Shown: one piece after another, positions 8,363 through 16,878 of the stretch
Position numbering within the stretch: the first letter of the stretch is position 1
Layout: each line of letters starts with the position of its first letter
NCBI GenBank assembly: GCA_002327925.1
Contig: DCVA01000016.1
Span: 1 to 64,000 of the forward strand
Length of the DNA: 64,000 nt
Direction: 5' to 3'
Source of the DNA: Anaerolineales bacterium UBA2200
GTDB lineage: Bacteria; Chloroflexota; Anaerolineae; UBA2200
Notes under the pieces: model-generated
The model's input: the letters and a program-made list of their open reading frames with translations, nothing else
What the model was told of the DNA's origin: nothing
Database searches by the model: none
Position numbers and translations under genes: made by a program

Positions 8363-8435
8363 TGGAGATGAGGGGATTCGAACCCCTGACCTCCTCAGTG
8401 CGATTGAGGCGCTCTCCCAGTTGAGCTACATCCCC
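8363..8435 (-). tRNA. tRNA-Ala (anticodon CGC)
   Basis: A complete 73-base cloverleaf with anticodon loop ATCGCAC (anticodon CGC). It differs from the other tRNA-Ala only in the D loop and at positions 34 and 38 of the anticodon loop. CCA is not encoded. A near-perfect promoter ends about 14 bases upstream of its 5' end. The base of T-box Stem I starts only 12 bases after its 3' end, so tRNA and leuS leader appear to share one transcript. Confidence 0.97.
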
Positions 8436-8448
8436 GTAAGCAAAGTTG

Positions 8449-8477
8449 AGTATATGACAATCGCCTACGTCTGTCAA
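8449..8477 (-). promoter_or_regulatory. Promoter of the tRNA-Ala / leuS transcript
   Basis: On the minus strand, TTGACA (8477-8472) and TATACT (8454-8449) are separated by 17 bases. Predicted initiation is a few bases before the tRNA-Ala(CGC) 5' end. No comparable promoter is seen between here and leuS. Confidence 0.85.
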
Positions 8478-8491
8478 ATTGAAGGGCGCCC

Positions 8492-9724
8492 CTACTCATA
8501 ACGCAAAGCCTGAATGGGGTTGAGACTGGCAGCGCGGGTGGCCGGGTAGATACCAAAGAACAGTCCCACGGCCATCGAAAAAGTAACCGCGAGGGCTACT
8601 GCCTGCAAGGAGACCTGCGTGTTCAGAACGCCCGTGGCGGTAACCAACGCGGCTACTCCCGCTCCGAAGGCAATGCCGACAACGCCACCCAGAATGCTTA
8701 GCACCATTGCCTCGATAAGGAACTGTACCATGATGTCGCGGCGCTTGGCGCCTACGGCCTTACGGATGCCGATCTCCCTGGTTCGCTCGGTCACAGAGAC
8801 CAGCATGATGTTCATGATGCCAATTCCGCCTACCAGTAGAGATATGGCGGCAATGGCGCCCAGGAAGAGGGTGAGGATACTCGTGACCTGGTTGAGGACG
8901 CCAAGGATGTCCTTCTGGCCGGTGACGGAAAAGTCGTCATCATCGTACTCGATCTTGTGCCGTTGGCGGAGCAGTTCCGTGATCTGCTGAACTGCTGCAT
9001 CGATTCGGCCTTCGCTTATGGCCGAGACGCTGATCAGTTGCACGGACGTGCCGCCGCCACGGGCGACTGTGGAGCCGAAAAGCCGCGACTTGGCAGTGGT
9101 CATGGGTACATAGAGAGAGGTGTCGGTTGGCCCTCCGCCGCCCTGCTCTACCAGAGTCCCGATGACGCGAAAGGGAACGCGGTTGATGCGGATCGTCTGA
9201 CCGATGGCATCCTCGCCTTCGAAGAGATCCATCGCTAGTTGCGCTCCGAGCACTGCAACCCGAGCAGAGGAATTCAGGTCTTGCTCATCGAAGAAGCGAC
9301 CATCCGCTGCTTCCAGTGTTCGCACAAAGGAAAACTGCGGCACAGTGCCGACGACACTTGCGTTTGTGTTGCGGCTCCGGTAGATGATCTGAGCATTCCG
9401 TTGCTGCTGGGGGGCCACGGCATAGACGTCGGGGCAATTCAGGGGATTGGCGATGGCCGCAGCATCTTCCATGGTAAGAGTCGCGGAAGAGCCGGCTCCA
9501 AATGACATCCCCCCCTGGGTGAGGGCACCGGGGAAAACAAAGATCAGGTTGGAGCCGATCCCCTGAATCTGCTGCGTGATGGCAGCCTGTGCACCCTGTC
9601 CGATAGAGAGTAGCGCAACGACAGCGCCAACGCCGATGATGATGCCCAGCATCGTGAGTGCGGAACGCAGCTTGTTTGCCGAAAGACCACGAATTGCCAA
9701 GCGCACGCTTTCCAGGATGTTCAT
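8492..9724 (-). CDS. MacB-type ABC transporter permease
   Basis: Membrane subunit of a MacAB/LolCDE-class mechanotransmitting ABC system. The 410 residues show one N-terminal membrane helix (about 18-42, TMLGIIIGVGAVVALLSIG), a large extracytoplasmic MacB-PCD domain, and three C-terminal helices within a FtsX domain that includes the conserved TREIGIRKAVGAKRRDI block near residue 320. It overlaps the ATPase gene by 4 bases and is the last gene of the three-gene operon. Such systems export peptides, antibiotics or lipoproteins; the substrate here is unknown. Confidence 0.92.
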   Translation of the reverse strand: MNILESVRLAIRGLSANKLRSALTMLGIIIGVGAVVALLSIGQGAQAAITQQIQGIGSNLIFVFPGALTQGGMSFGAGSSATLTMEDAAAIANPLNCPDVYAVAPQQQRNAQIIYRSRNTNASVVGTVPQFSFVRTLEAADGRFFDEQDLNSSARVAVLGAQLAMDLFEGEDAIGQTIRINRVPFRVIGTLVEQGGGGPTDTSLYVPMTTAKSRLFGSTVARGGGTSVQLISVSAISEGRIDAAVQQITELLRQRHKIEYDDDDFSVTGQKDILGVLNQVTSILTLFLGAIAAISLLVGGIGIMNIMLVSVTERTREIGIRKAVGAKRRDIMVQFLIEAMVLSILGGVVGIAFGAGVAALVTATGVLNTQVSLQAVALAVTFSMAVGLFFGIYPATRAASLNPIQALRYE

Positions 9725-10452
9725 GACTGGCTTTCCGCGCTTGCACTGGATGCAATGTCATTGCCGCAAGGGTTAGCCACGCGCTCCTCGCCCACGACCT
9801 CGCCATCTCTGAGGCGAACGATTCTCCTGGTGCAGGCGGCCACTTCCGGGTCATGGGTGACAAACACAATGGTCATCCCACGGTCGCGGTTCAGATGCTG
9901 GAAGATACTGATGATCTCTCGCCCTGTCTTGGTGTCCAGGTTGCCAGTAGGCTCATCCGCCAGAATGATGGATGGGTCGTTGACGAGGGAGCGAGCGATG
10001 GCCACGCGCTGCTGTTCACCCCCAGAGAGTTGGTTGGGCTTGTGGTGCAGGCGGCCGGCGAGACCCACACTCTCCAGGGCGTTGCTGGCCTTGGAGAGCC
10101 GGGCGGATGTAGAGATTCCGGCGTACACCATCGGTATCTCGACGTTATCGAGAGCGCTGGTGCGTGCGAGCAGGTTGTAATTTTGGAACACAAAGCCGAT
10201 CTTGCGATTGCGCACTCCGGCCAGATCATCGTCGTTCATCTCAGCGACGGAAATGCCATCGAGCAGGTACCGCCCGCTGGACGGTTGGTCCAGACAGCCA
10301 AGGATATTCATGAGAGTGCTCTTACCGGAACCGGATGGCCCCATGATGGCGATGAACTCCCCGGGTTCGATCTGCAGGTTGATTCCGCGCAGTGCGTGGA
10401 CCTCAACAGAGCCCATCGAGTAGACCTTGGTGACGGAATCGAGCTCGATCAT
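9721..10452 (-). CDS. MacB/LolD-type ABC transporter ATPase
   Basis: Cytoplasmic ATPase that powers the MacB-like permease encoded next to it. Walker A is GPSGSGKST near residue 39, the signature is LSGGEQQRVAIARS and Walker B is ILADEPTGNLD. The KVYSMG start and NILGCLDQPSSG segment are typical of the LolD/MacB class. The 243 residues cover one complete domain, plus a short polar tail. It overlaps both neighbours by 4 bases, so the three genes are translationally coupled. Confidence 0.95.
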   Translation of the reverse strand: MIELDSVTKVYSMGSVEVHALRGINLQIEPGEFIAIMGPSGSGKSTLMNILGCLDQPSSGRYLLDGISVAEMNDDDLAGVRNRKIGFVFQNYNLLARTSALDNVEIPMVYAGISTSARLSKASNALESVGLAGRLHHKPNQLSGGEQQRVAIARSLVNDPSIILADEPTGNLDTKTGREIISIFQHLNRDRGMTIVFVTHDPEVAACTRRIVRLRDGEVVGEERVANPCGNDIASSASAESQS

Positions 10453-11858
10453 CTGGATTCCCCTCCGAAGAAGAGACCCTGACGCTGGCTGAGCTGCTGC
10501 AAAAGACCGGAGGCATTGGCAGATATGACAACCTCCTCGCCAGGGCCGACTCCGGTGACGATCTCAGTGACCGAATCATTGCTGAGTCCGATGGTCACGT
10601 TCCGTGTTTTGACGGACTGCCCATCCCAGACGTCAACCGTGTACTTGCCCGTGCTCCCTCGCTTGACCGCACGATTGGGCACCAGGACGACTCCATCCTT
10701 ACGGGCGACGACTATGTCTACAGTGGCGGTCATGTTGGGACGGAGCGGAACGTCGAAGAAGAGAACGTCGACTCTGGCCCAGTAGGTGACGACACCTTGC
10801 ATAATCTGGCCCAGCGGGTCTACCTTGGTAACCTTGCCGCTCAGAGAAGCTTCCGGAAAAGCGTCCAGTGTGATGGCGACATCCTGACCCGTTTCGATTC
10901 GACCAACGTCGCTCTCATCAATCGTGGCTTCCACGTAAAAATGCTCCAGATCAGCGAGAATGATGATGGGGGTGGCTGCGCTGACCGACTCGCCGATCTC
11001 TGCGCCAGTGGATACGACGGTCCCGGCGAATGGTGCCACGAGCGTGGCGTCGTCTACCCTCAGTTGTGCGGCGAGCAGTGAAGCTTCGGCCTGGGTGACC
11101 TGAGCTTCGGCGATGGCCAACTCCTCAGCGGTAGGGCTGAGCTGCAGTCTGTCTCTCTGGGCCTTGGCCTGCGCCAACTGGGCGGCTGCGCTGCGAAAGC
11201 TCGTGTCGTCGATGGCAGCTACCTGAAGCCTGTAGTTGGCCAGGGCTCGATCATAGTCCAGGGATGCGCGCTGAAGTGCCGCTGATTGGGGTAGCGCAGC
11301 GATCTCAGGGCGCCACGACACCCTGTCGTAGGCTGCCTGCGCATCTTGAAGAGCCAATTCCGTGCGCCTCAAGTCGCTTTCGGCGATGACCAACTGCTCG
11401 GTCTTGAGACCGCTCTTCTTCTTGGCCGCCTCATAGAGTCCCTGTGCGCTCTCGACGGCCGCTTCGGCAGACGCCAGGTCAGCATCCGCTGCGCCGGCCT
11501 TCGTCTGAGCAAGTCGGGCCTGGTTGATCTTGAGGGTTGCCTCGGCCTGGGCAACGGCAAGTTCCAACTGCCTGGTGTCAACCTTGGCCAGCTCATCGCC
11601 GACCTCTACCTTCTGGCCGGCCTGCACACTCACCGATACAACCACGCCCGCAGAAGGAAAGACCATGGTCAGAGCGCGTGCCGGCAGGATCGTTCCTGCT
11701 GCGGTCACTGTCGCCAGGATGGTGTCGCGTCTGGCGGCTATCGTCTCGACGGTCGCTGCCTGTTGTGAGCGTCGTTGCTGCAGGTTGCGGAAGACAAGGA
11801 GCGCGACCGCAGCCACAACAGCGAATGCGATGATCCATAGCCAGGTTCTTTTCTTCAT
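10449..11858 (-). CDS. MacA-like membrane fusion / efflux adaptor protein (HlyD family)
   Basis: Adaptor of the three-gene export operon. It has one N-terminal membrane anchor (about residues 5-24, LWIIAFAVVAAVALLVF). This is followed by a barrel-sandwich half (VVVSVSVQAGQKVEVGDEL), a long alpha-helical hairpin rich in Ala, Gln and Glu (about 95-270), and the second half (DATLVAPFAGTVVST) with a beta-barrel domain. In a single-membrane bacterium such adaptors act with the MacB permease outside the membrane. First gene of the operon, read from the promoter at 11917-11945. Confidence 0.92.
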   Translation of the reverse strand: MKKRTWLWIIAFAVVAAVALLVFRNLQQRRSQQAATVETIAARRDTILATVTAAGTILPARALTMVFPSAGVVVSVSVQAGQKVEVGDELAKVDTRQLELAVAQAEATLKINQARLAQTKAGAADADLASAEAAVESAQGLYEAAKKKSGLKTEQLVIAESDLRRTELALQDAQAAYDRVSWRPEIAALPQSAALQRASLDYDRALANYRLQVAAIDDTSFRSAAAQLAQAKAQRDRLQLSPTAEELAIAEAQVTQAEASLLAAQLRVDDATLVAPFAGTVVSTGAEIGESVSAATPIIILADLEHFYVEATIDESDVGRIETGQDVAITLDAFPEASLSGKVTKVDPLGQIMQGVVTYWARVDVLFFDVPLRPNMTATVDIVVARKDGVVLVPNRAVKRGSTGKYTVDVWDGQSVKTRNVTIGLSNDSVTEIVTGVGPGEEVVISANASGLLQQLSQRQGLFFGGESR

Positions 11859-11916
11859 CGTGGGTTCCTTCCTCGAGACTGCTCAGACTCATAGTGGGCT
11901 ACCGTTAACGCCAACT

Positions 11917-11945
11917 ATACTATCGCAGTGGGAGTAGATTGTCAA
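11917..11945 (-). promoter_or_regulatory. Promoter of the MacAB-like operon
   Basis: On the minus strand, TTGACA (11945-11940) and TAGTAT (11922-11917) are separated by 17 bases. Start site about 50 bases upstream of the adaptor ATG; a GGCGTTAACGG dyad lies just downstream of the -10. Confidence 0.78.
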
Positions 11946-11980
11946 GCGTGACCTCTGCAGACTGGACTGGGAATGAGCGT

Positions 11981-12009
11981 TTGACATCGAGCCATACGAC
12001 AGCTATGAT
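11981..12009 (+). promoter_or_regulatory. Promoter of the mannose-class PTS operon
   Basis: TTGACA (11981-11986) and TATGAT (12004-12009) with 17-base spacing, divergent from the MacAB-like promoter. The transcript would carry a 5' leader of about 190 bases (12016-12209) before the IIA gene. I recognise no gene or known riboswitch in that leader. Confidence 0.75.
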
Positions 12010-12209
12010 GGTGATCTGCGCGAAGCGGTCTGCCGCGGACTGTGTGAGCCGCTGATGCGCCGGGTTTCTGCGTAGAAGTACTGGCGCCTGGAAGTTCGCT
12101 AGTCGGGTACGTCGAAGCGATACCTGGGGCGAGACGTAAGCTGCAGTTCGAACGGCACCGGCACCGGGGTGAGCGGGATCCACGCCACTCCTGAGGAGGT
12201 CATCGCGAA

Positions 12210-12623
12210 GTGACCAACATTGTCGTGGTGAGCCATGGTGATTTCTGCCGGGCGCTGATTGAGGCAGCCGGGATGATCATTGGGCCGCTGCAAGACGTTC
12301 ACGCGGTCGTTCTGCTTCCCCAAGACAGCCCTGACCTGTTCGACGCCAAGCTGGAGGCCACGCTCGCCGGACTGGAGGGCCAGGACACGCTGATCCTCAT
12401 CGACCTTTTTGGCGGAACTCCCTTTAACGTTTCGTGCCGAAAGGTGTTGTTACCCAATGTGGAGTGCATCACCGGGGTCAATATGGCGATGCTCATCGAG
12501 GCGCTTTCATCTCGAGATAGCATGTCTCTTGGCGGGCTCGCTGCGCATGTCGTGGAGGCAGGACTCAACTCCATCGTGAACGTCAAGCCTTTGCTGTGCA
12601 AGAAACCCGAGGCAGGCGCATGA
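12210..12623 (+). CDS. PTS sugar transporter EIIA, mannose/sorbose class
   Basis: Cytoplasmic phosphocarrier that takes phosphate from HPr and passes it to EIIB. The 137 residues form one EIIA-Man domain. The phosphorylated histidine is H9 in VVVSHGDF, and the LIDLFGGTPFN block near residue 65 is diagnostic. The start codon is GTG, 10 bases after GAGGAGG. First gene of a five-gene plus-strand operon. Mannose-class systems carry hexoses, amino sugars and some sugar-amino acid adducts; the substrate is not evident. Confidence 0.93.
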   Translation: MTNIVVVSHGDFCRALIEAAGMIIGPLQDVHAVVLLPQDSPDLFDAKLEATLAGLEGQDTLILIDLFGGTPFNVSCRKVLLPNVECITGVNMAMLIEALSSRDSMSLGGLAAHVVEAGLNSIVNVKPLLCKKPEAGA

Positions 12624-12710
12624 GAGCCGAGCAGGCGAGCTCGACGACTCGCACCGTCAGCACACCCGGCGAGCGATAGCATGAGTAGAAGTGGATCTGG
12701 AAGAGAGGCG

Positions 12711-13199
12711 GTGAAGTCAATCGGCGAGTTTGCGCTGGTCAGGATCGATGACCGGCTGATCCACGGGCAGGTCATGGCGGTGTGGATTAAGCACCTCGAC
12801 GTCGAGGTGATCGTAATCGTCGATGACAGGGTGGCCAAAGACCCATTCATGCAAGACGTTCTTCGCATGGCTGCGCCGCCAGGGATTACCGTTGAGGTTT
12901 GCTCGGTTGAGGAGGCGATCGCTACTCTGGGGGAGAATGCGCTGAAGAAGGACCGCACGATGGTCCTGGTCAAGTCTCCCAACACGGCCCGCTTGCTGTT
13001 TGATGGCGGTGTCCGTTTCAGCCGTCTCAACGTGGGAGGCATTGGGGGTGGTCCGGGACGTAGGTCGATCTTTAAGAATATCTCCATGTCCGAGGATGAA
13101 AAGTGCGTGTTGAGAAGCCTGGTGCGGGATGGAGTGCGGGTGACCCTCCTGACCGTTCCGGGCGAGAGGGCAGTTGATTTCGCGTCGATGGTGAAATAG
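12711..13199 (+). CDS. PTS sugar transporter EIIB, mannose/sorbose class
   Basis: Receives phosphate from EIIA and phosphorylates the incoming sugar. RIDDRLIHGQV carries the phosphorylated histidine (H18 from the chosen start), and the NVGGIGG loop is a second family hallmark. I prefer the GTG at 12711, with GGAAGAGAGG just upstream, over the in-frame ATG at 12681, because known EIIB proteins begin close to the RIDDRLIHGQ block. The complete domain is about 162 residues. The EIIC-IID gene follows after 36 bases. Confidence 0.92.
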   Translation: MKSIGEFALVRIDDRLIHGQVMAVWIKHLDVEVIVIVDDRVAKDPFMQDVLRMAAPPGITVEVCSVEEAIATLGENALKKDRTMVLVKSPNTARLLFDGGVRFSRLNVGGIGGGPGRRSIFKNISMSEDEKCVLRSLVRDGVRVTLLTVPGERAVDFASMVK

Positions 13200-13235
13200 C
13201 GCTAGTGCCGAGATCTGAAAAGGGAGGAGTCTCAG

Positions 13236-14963
13236 ATGGAGCGCAGAAAAGTTGGGTGGGCTCTACTGCTTAGCCTTGTGCTTCTGCTGGCCGGGTCTGT
13301 GTTCTCCAAAGCTCACGCGGCGCCTTTGAGCCAGGGTGATGCGACGATGAGTCTGGGAGCGGCTATCCTGGTCGGCATCATGTATTATGCGTCCATGTCC
13401 CCATTCTTTGCGAATCTTGGGTTCACCGTACTCTATCGGCCGCTGGTGGCAGGGACACTGGTGGGTCTGGTGATGGGAAAGCCCATGGAAGGAATGCTCA
13501 TCGGGGCCAACATCAACGTGCTCTATCTGGGCTGGATCTCTGCTGGGGGCTCGCTGCCTGGTGATCCCGGGCTGGCCGGATACCTGGGCACGGCACTGGC
13601 CCTGGGCGGCGGACTGGGGAGCGAAGCAGCACTGGCAGTGGCAGCGCCGCTCGGCCTGCTTGGGGGCCTGACCTGGGCATTGCGCATGTCCACCTGCTCG
13701 GTCTTTGCGCACTGGGCCGATCAGCGCGCCGAGAAGGCGGATGTTGAAGGTGTGGCCAGAATGAACTATGTGCCCTCTCAGATCTGGCTATTCATCATTT
13801 ACGGCGTTCCCGTGATGCTCGCTGCCTACCTGGGTTCCCAGGCCGTGGCCAGTGCTCTGGGCTGGATCGGTCAGAACCTTGGCTGGGTGATGGGAGGGCT
13901 GTACACGGCCAGTGGTATGCTGGCTGCTCTGGGTATCGCACTCAACCTCAGGTTCTTGTTCCGGGGTCCGCTGCCGGCGTACTTCTTTGTTGGCTTCATG
14001 ATCGCCGCGTTGTCCGGGGGCACCATCAACCTGCTGTCTCTGGCGATCGTCGGAGCGTGTGTGGCCGTGCTCCACGTGACGTTCACCTCCAGAGGAGAAG
14101 AGAGCTTCTCCATCTTACATGCGTCAGGGGAAAAGGCGGAGCGGTACAAGCTGCTGAACAAGAATGATCTGCGCCAGGCCTGGCTGCGCTGGCTGTTCTT
14201 CTCCCATTCATGCTACAACTGGGAGCGTATGCAGGGCGTTGGGTTTGCTCACAGCATGACCCCGGTCGTGAAAAAGCTGTACAAGGGCAAGGAGGATATC
14301 AGCGCGGCTCTCAAGCGTCACCTGGTGTTCTTCAACACGCAGCCCGACATAGGCGGAGTGGTACATGGGATCACCATCGCTATGGAGGAAGAGCGCGCTC
14401 TGGGCGCGGATATCAGCGACGATGCCATCAACTCCGTCAAGACCAGCCTGATGGGACCCATGGCCGGCATCGGAGATACGATTCAGCAGGGCATTGTCAT
14501 CCCCATCGCTCTGGCCATTGGTATGAGCATGGCACTACAGGGCAACGTCTTCGGACCCGTTGTCTTCGCTGTCCTGGTGGCCGCCTTTGTCTGGGGCGTA
14601 GGCTGGTGGGTGTGGCAGCAGGGGTATCTGCAGGGCCGCGACGCGGTGACCAATATCCTGAAGGGCGGCGCTCTGAACCGGGTCATCACGGTCGCTCAGG
14701 TGCTGGGCAACTTTGTGATGGGTGCCCTGACGGTCAGTTTTGTCAGCTTGGCGACCAAGATCAAGTTCACCATTGGCGGCACAAGCTTCGAGCTACAAAA
14801 GGTGCTCGACGGGTTGATGCCCAAGATGCTGCCGCTCCTGCTGGTACTGCTAATCTGGTGGCTGCTGGAGAAAAAGAAGGTCTCGCCCACCAAGATTATG
14901 ATCGGCATTATCGTGGTCGCCGTGCTGGGGTCATTCCCGATTGGCGGGCTCAGCATCTTCTAG
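13236..14963 (+). CDS. PTS sugar transporter EIIC-EIID fusion, mannose class
   Basis: Membrane translocation unit of the PTS. Residues 1-300 form EIIC: a hydrophobic leader-like first helix, then LGAAILVGIMYYASMSP, and repeated LxGANINVLYLGW-type segments. Residues from about 306 form EIID: LNKNDLRQAWLRW, NWERMQGVGFAHSM, FFNTQPDIGG, and then C-terminal membrane helices. IIC and IID are normally separate polypeptides in mannose-class systems; here they are one 575-residue protein. No stop or frameshift is seen at the junction. Confidence 0.92.
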   Translation: MERRKVGWALLLSLVLLLAGSVFSKAHAAPLSQGDATMSLGAAILVGIMYYASMSPFFANLGFTVLYRPLVAGTLVGLVMGKPMEGMLIGANINVLYLGWISAGGSLPGDPGLAGYLGTALALGGGLGSEAALAVAAPLGLLGGLTWALRMSTCSVFAHWADQRAEKADVEGVARMNYVPSQIWLFIIYGVPVMLAAYLGSQAVASALGWIGQNLGWVMGGLYTASGMLAALGIALNLRFLFRGPLPAYFFVGFMIAALSGGTINLLSLAIVGACVAVLHVTFTSRGEESFSILHASGEKAERYKLLNKNDLRQAWLRWLFFSHSCYNWERMQGVGFAHSMTPVVKKLYKGKEDISAALKRHLVFFNTQPDIGGVVHGITIAMEEERALGADISDDAINSVKTSLMGPMAGIGDTIQQGIVIPIALAIGMSMALQGNVFGPVVFAVLVAAFVWGVGWWVWQQGYLQGRDAVTNILKGGALNRVITVAQVLGNFVMGALTVSFVSLATKIKFTIGGTSFELQKVLDGLMPKMLPLLLVLLIWWLLEKKKVSPTKIMIGIIVVAVLGSFPIGGLSIF

Positions 14964-14991
14964 GTCGCCGGCATATCTAAGGAGGATTACC

Positions 14992-15786
14992 GTGTATGGA
15001 GAAAAGGAGCGCCGAATGAGGCGCCTGTTCCAGTCTGATGGCAAGGTGCTCATCGTGGCGATGGATCATGCCGGGTCGATGGGAGTGCTGCCGGGGCTGG
15101 AACATCCAGGGAAGCTGATCCAGAACGTTGTTGCTGGAGGAGCCGACGCGATTCTGACTACCTTTGGCGTGATCACGCGGTTCGCCGAGCAGCTCGGGAA
15201 CCTTGGCGTGATTTTGCGTGCAGATGGCGGCGGCACGTCGCTTGCCAAGGAGCGAGGCAGCATGAGCCTCGCCTACGATGCTCTGGATGCCCTGCGCATT
15301 GGCGCGGACGCGGTTGGCGTGATGGCGAGTCCCGGGACTTGTTTCGAAGGGGAGACGTTGCCCTACCTGTCGGCTCTGATCTCACAGTGCCGGGAGTGGG
15401 CTCTGCCCGTGATGGCCGAGGCACTGCCCGGCGGCTTTGAGGACCCGGCCAACATGTGGAGTCCGGAGAACATCGGCTTTGCCTGCCGCTTTGCCGTGGA
15501 GATGGGTGCAGACCTGGTCAAGACCCAGTATACAGGCGACATGGAAAGCTTCCGAAGAATCGTGGATACGACCTATACGCCCATAGTTGTCCTGGGCGGA
15601 GGCAAGATCAAGAATGAGACGGACCTGCTTGGGGTAGTGCATGACGCAATGCGCGCCGGGGCCAGAGGGGTGGCTATCGGCCGCAATATCTACCAGCATG
15701 CCCATCCTGACAAGATCACGCGCGCGATTCATGCGATCATTCACGAGGATGCCTCTGTGGCACAGGCCAAGCAGGCCCTGCACTAG
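14992..15786 (+). CDS. DhnA/LsrF-type class I aldolase
   Basis: Predicted Schiff-base aldolase of the DhnA (class I fructose-bisphosphate aldolase / LsrF) family, here placed to split the phosphorylated product of the PTS. VAMDHAGSMG near residue 20 is the family N-terminal block. The probable Schiff-base lysine is in DLVKTQYTGD near residue 175, and the GGGKIKNE and ARGVAIGRNIYQ segments bind phosphate. The start is a GTG preceded by AAGGAGG at 6 bases; a longer frame from 14941 overlaps the previous gene. The exact substrate (ketose 1-phosphate, 1,6-bisphosphate or an LsrF-like thiolase substrate) cannot be told. Confidence 0.85.
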   Translation: MYGEKERRMRRLFQSDGKVLIVAMDHAGSMGVLPGLEHPGKLIQNVVAGGADAILTTFGVITRFAEQLGNLGVILRADGGGTSLAKERGSMSLAYDALDALRIGADAVGVMASPGTCFEGETLPYLSALISQCREWALPVMAEALPGGFEDPANMWSPENIGFACRFAVEMGADLVKTQYTGDMESFRRIVDTTYTPIVVLGGGKIKNETDLLGVVHDAMRAGARGVAIGRNIYQHAHPDKITRAIHAIIHEDASVAQAKQALH

Positions 15787-15801
15787 AGAGCCAGACAGAA
15801 C

Positions 15802-16845
15802 ATGGGCCATACATACAAGCGTGCCATTTTAACAGCTCCGAAGGAGATCGTGATTGAGGAGCTTCCGATCCCCTCCCCTGGTCCGGGTCAGGCTCTGGTC
15901 CGGGTGAAGGCTTGCGCCCTATGCACGTGGGAGCAGAGAGTCTACTCTGGCGCGGATACCACTACCTACCCGCTGCTGGGAGGGCACGAGTTGTCGGGTG
16001 TGCTGGTAGAGGTTGACTCAGGCGTGCGGGCCAAAGCCAAGCCCGGCGATCATGTGGTTGTAGCGCGGCTGAATCGCTGCTTTGAGTGTACGTCGTGCCG
16101 TCGAGGACTGGACAATGTTTGCGACAATGCGTGGGCACACCACGTGCCAGGGGTGCCCGCCGGTCCTGGTGGGCTGGCAGAGTACGTGCTTGCCGATGCC
16201 TATCAGATCTTTCCGGTAGTCGGCGACGTGCCCTTCATTGAGTCGTGTCTGTCAGAACCCCTGTCCTGCGTTCTGCGCAGCGTCAAGAAGGCGGCGGTCG
16301 AACCGGGTGACAACGTAGTGATTATCGGCGCTGGCATCATGGGTCTGTTGCACCTGACGATGCTGCGGCGCCTTGGTGCGAGGGTTTTCGTCAGCGAACC
16401 CAACCCGACTCGAGCGGCCAAAGCCTGCGAGCTCGGGGCCTCGGACACGATCGACCCGTCCCGCGAGAACCTGGTCGACCGGGTGAAGGCGCTGACCGGT
16501 GGCCGGGGCGCGGACGTGATTGTGGTCGCTATGGGTGTTGCGTCGGCCATACAGGAGGCGGTGCAGGCATTGGCCAAGGGCGGTCGGCTGATGGTCTACG
16601 CTAGTGTGCATCCCAGTGGTTCGACCATCACCATCGATCCGAATCTGTTCCACAGCAAGGAAATCACGCTCACGGGCACAGTGAGCCAGGGACAGGAAGA
16701 GTTCCTGCAGGCCGTATCGCTGCTGACCACTCACACGGTTGACGTGCGACCTCTGATCACCAACGTGTTCCCCTTTGCGCAGCTTCGCGAAGCGCTGGAG
16801 ACGGCGATGGATGGGAACAATTACCGGGTGGTCGTGACGATGTAG
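15802..16845 (+). CDS. Zinc-dependent alcohol/polyol dehydrogenase (MDR family)
   Basis: NAD(P)-dependent oxidation of a sugar alcohol or similar compound. The 347 residues have a catalytic-zinc pattern (C in ACALCTW, GGHE) and four structural-zinc cysteines in CFECTSCRRGLDNVC. The Rossmann motif GAGIMG lies near residue 175. The gene follows the aldolase by 15 bases and closes the PTS operon, which suggests a route of uptake, oxidation and aldol cleavage of one carbohydrate. L-threonine, sorbitol and galactitol-phosphate dehydrogenases share this architecture. Confidence 0.88.
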   Translation: MGHTYKRAILTAPKEIVIEELPIPSPGPGQALVRVKACALCTWEQRVYSGADTTTYPLLGGHELSGVLVEVDSGVRAKAKPGDHVVVARLNRCFECTSCRRGLDNVCDNAWAHHVPGVPAGPGGLAEYVLADAYQIFPVVGDVPFIESCLSEPLSCVLRSVKKAAVEPGDNVVIIGAGIMGLLHLTMLRRLGARVFVSEPNPTRAAKACELGASDTIDPSRENLVDRVKALTGGRGADVIVVAMGVASAIQEAVQALAKGGRLMVYASVHPSGSTITIDPNLFHSKEITLTGTVSQGQEEFLQAVSLLTTHTVDVRPLITNVFPFAQLREALETAMDGNNYRVVVTM

Positions 16846-16878
16846 CGGATCAGCTTCGGTGGGTTCGTACCCAATCCA

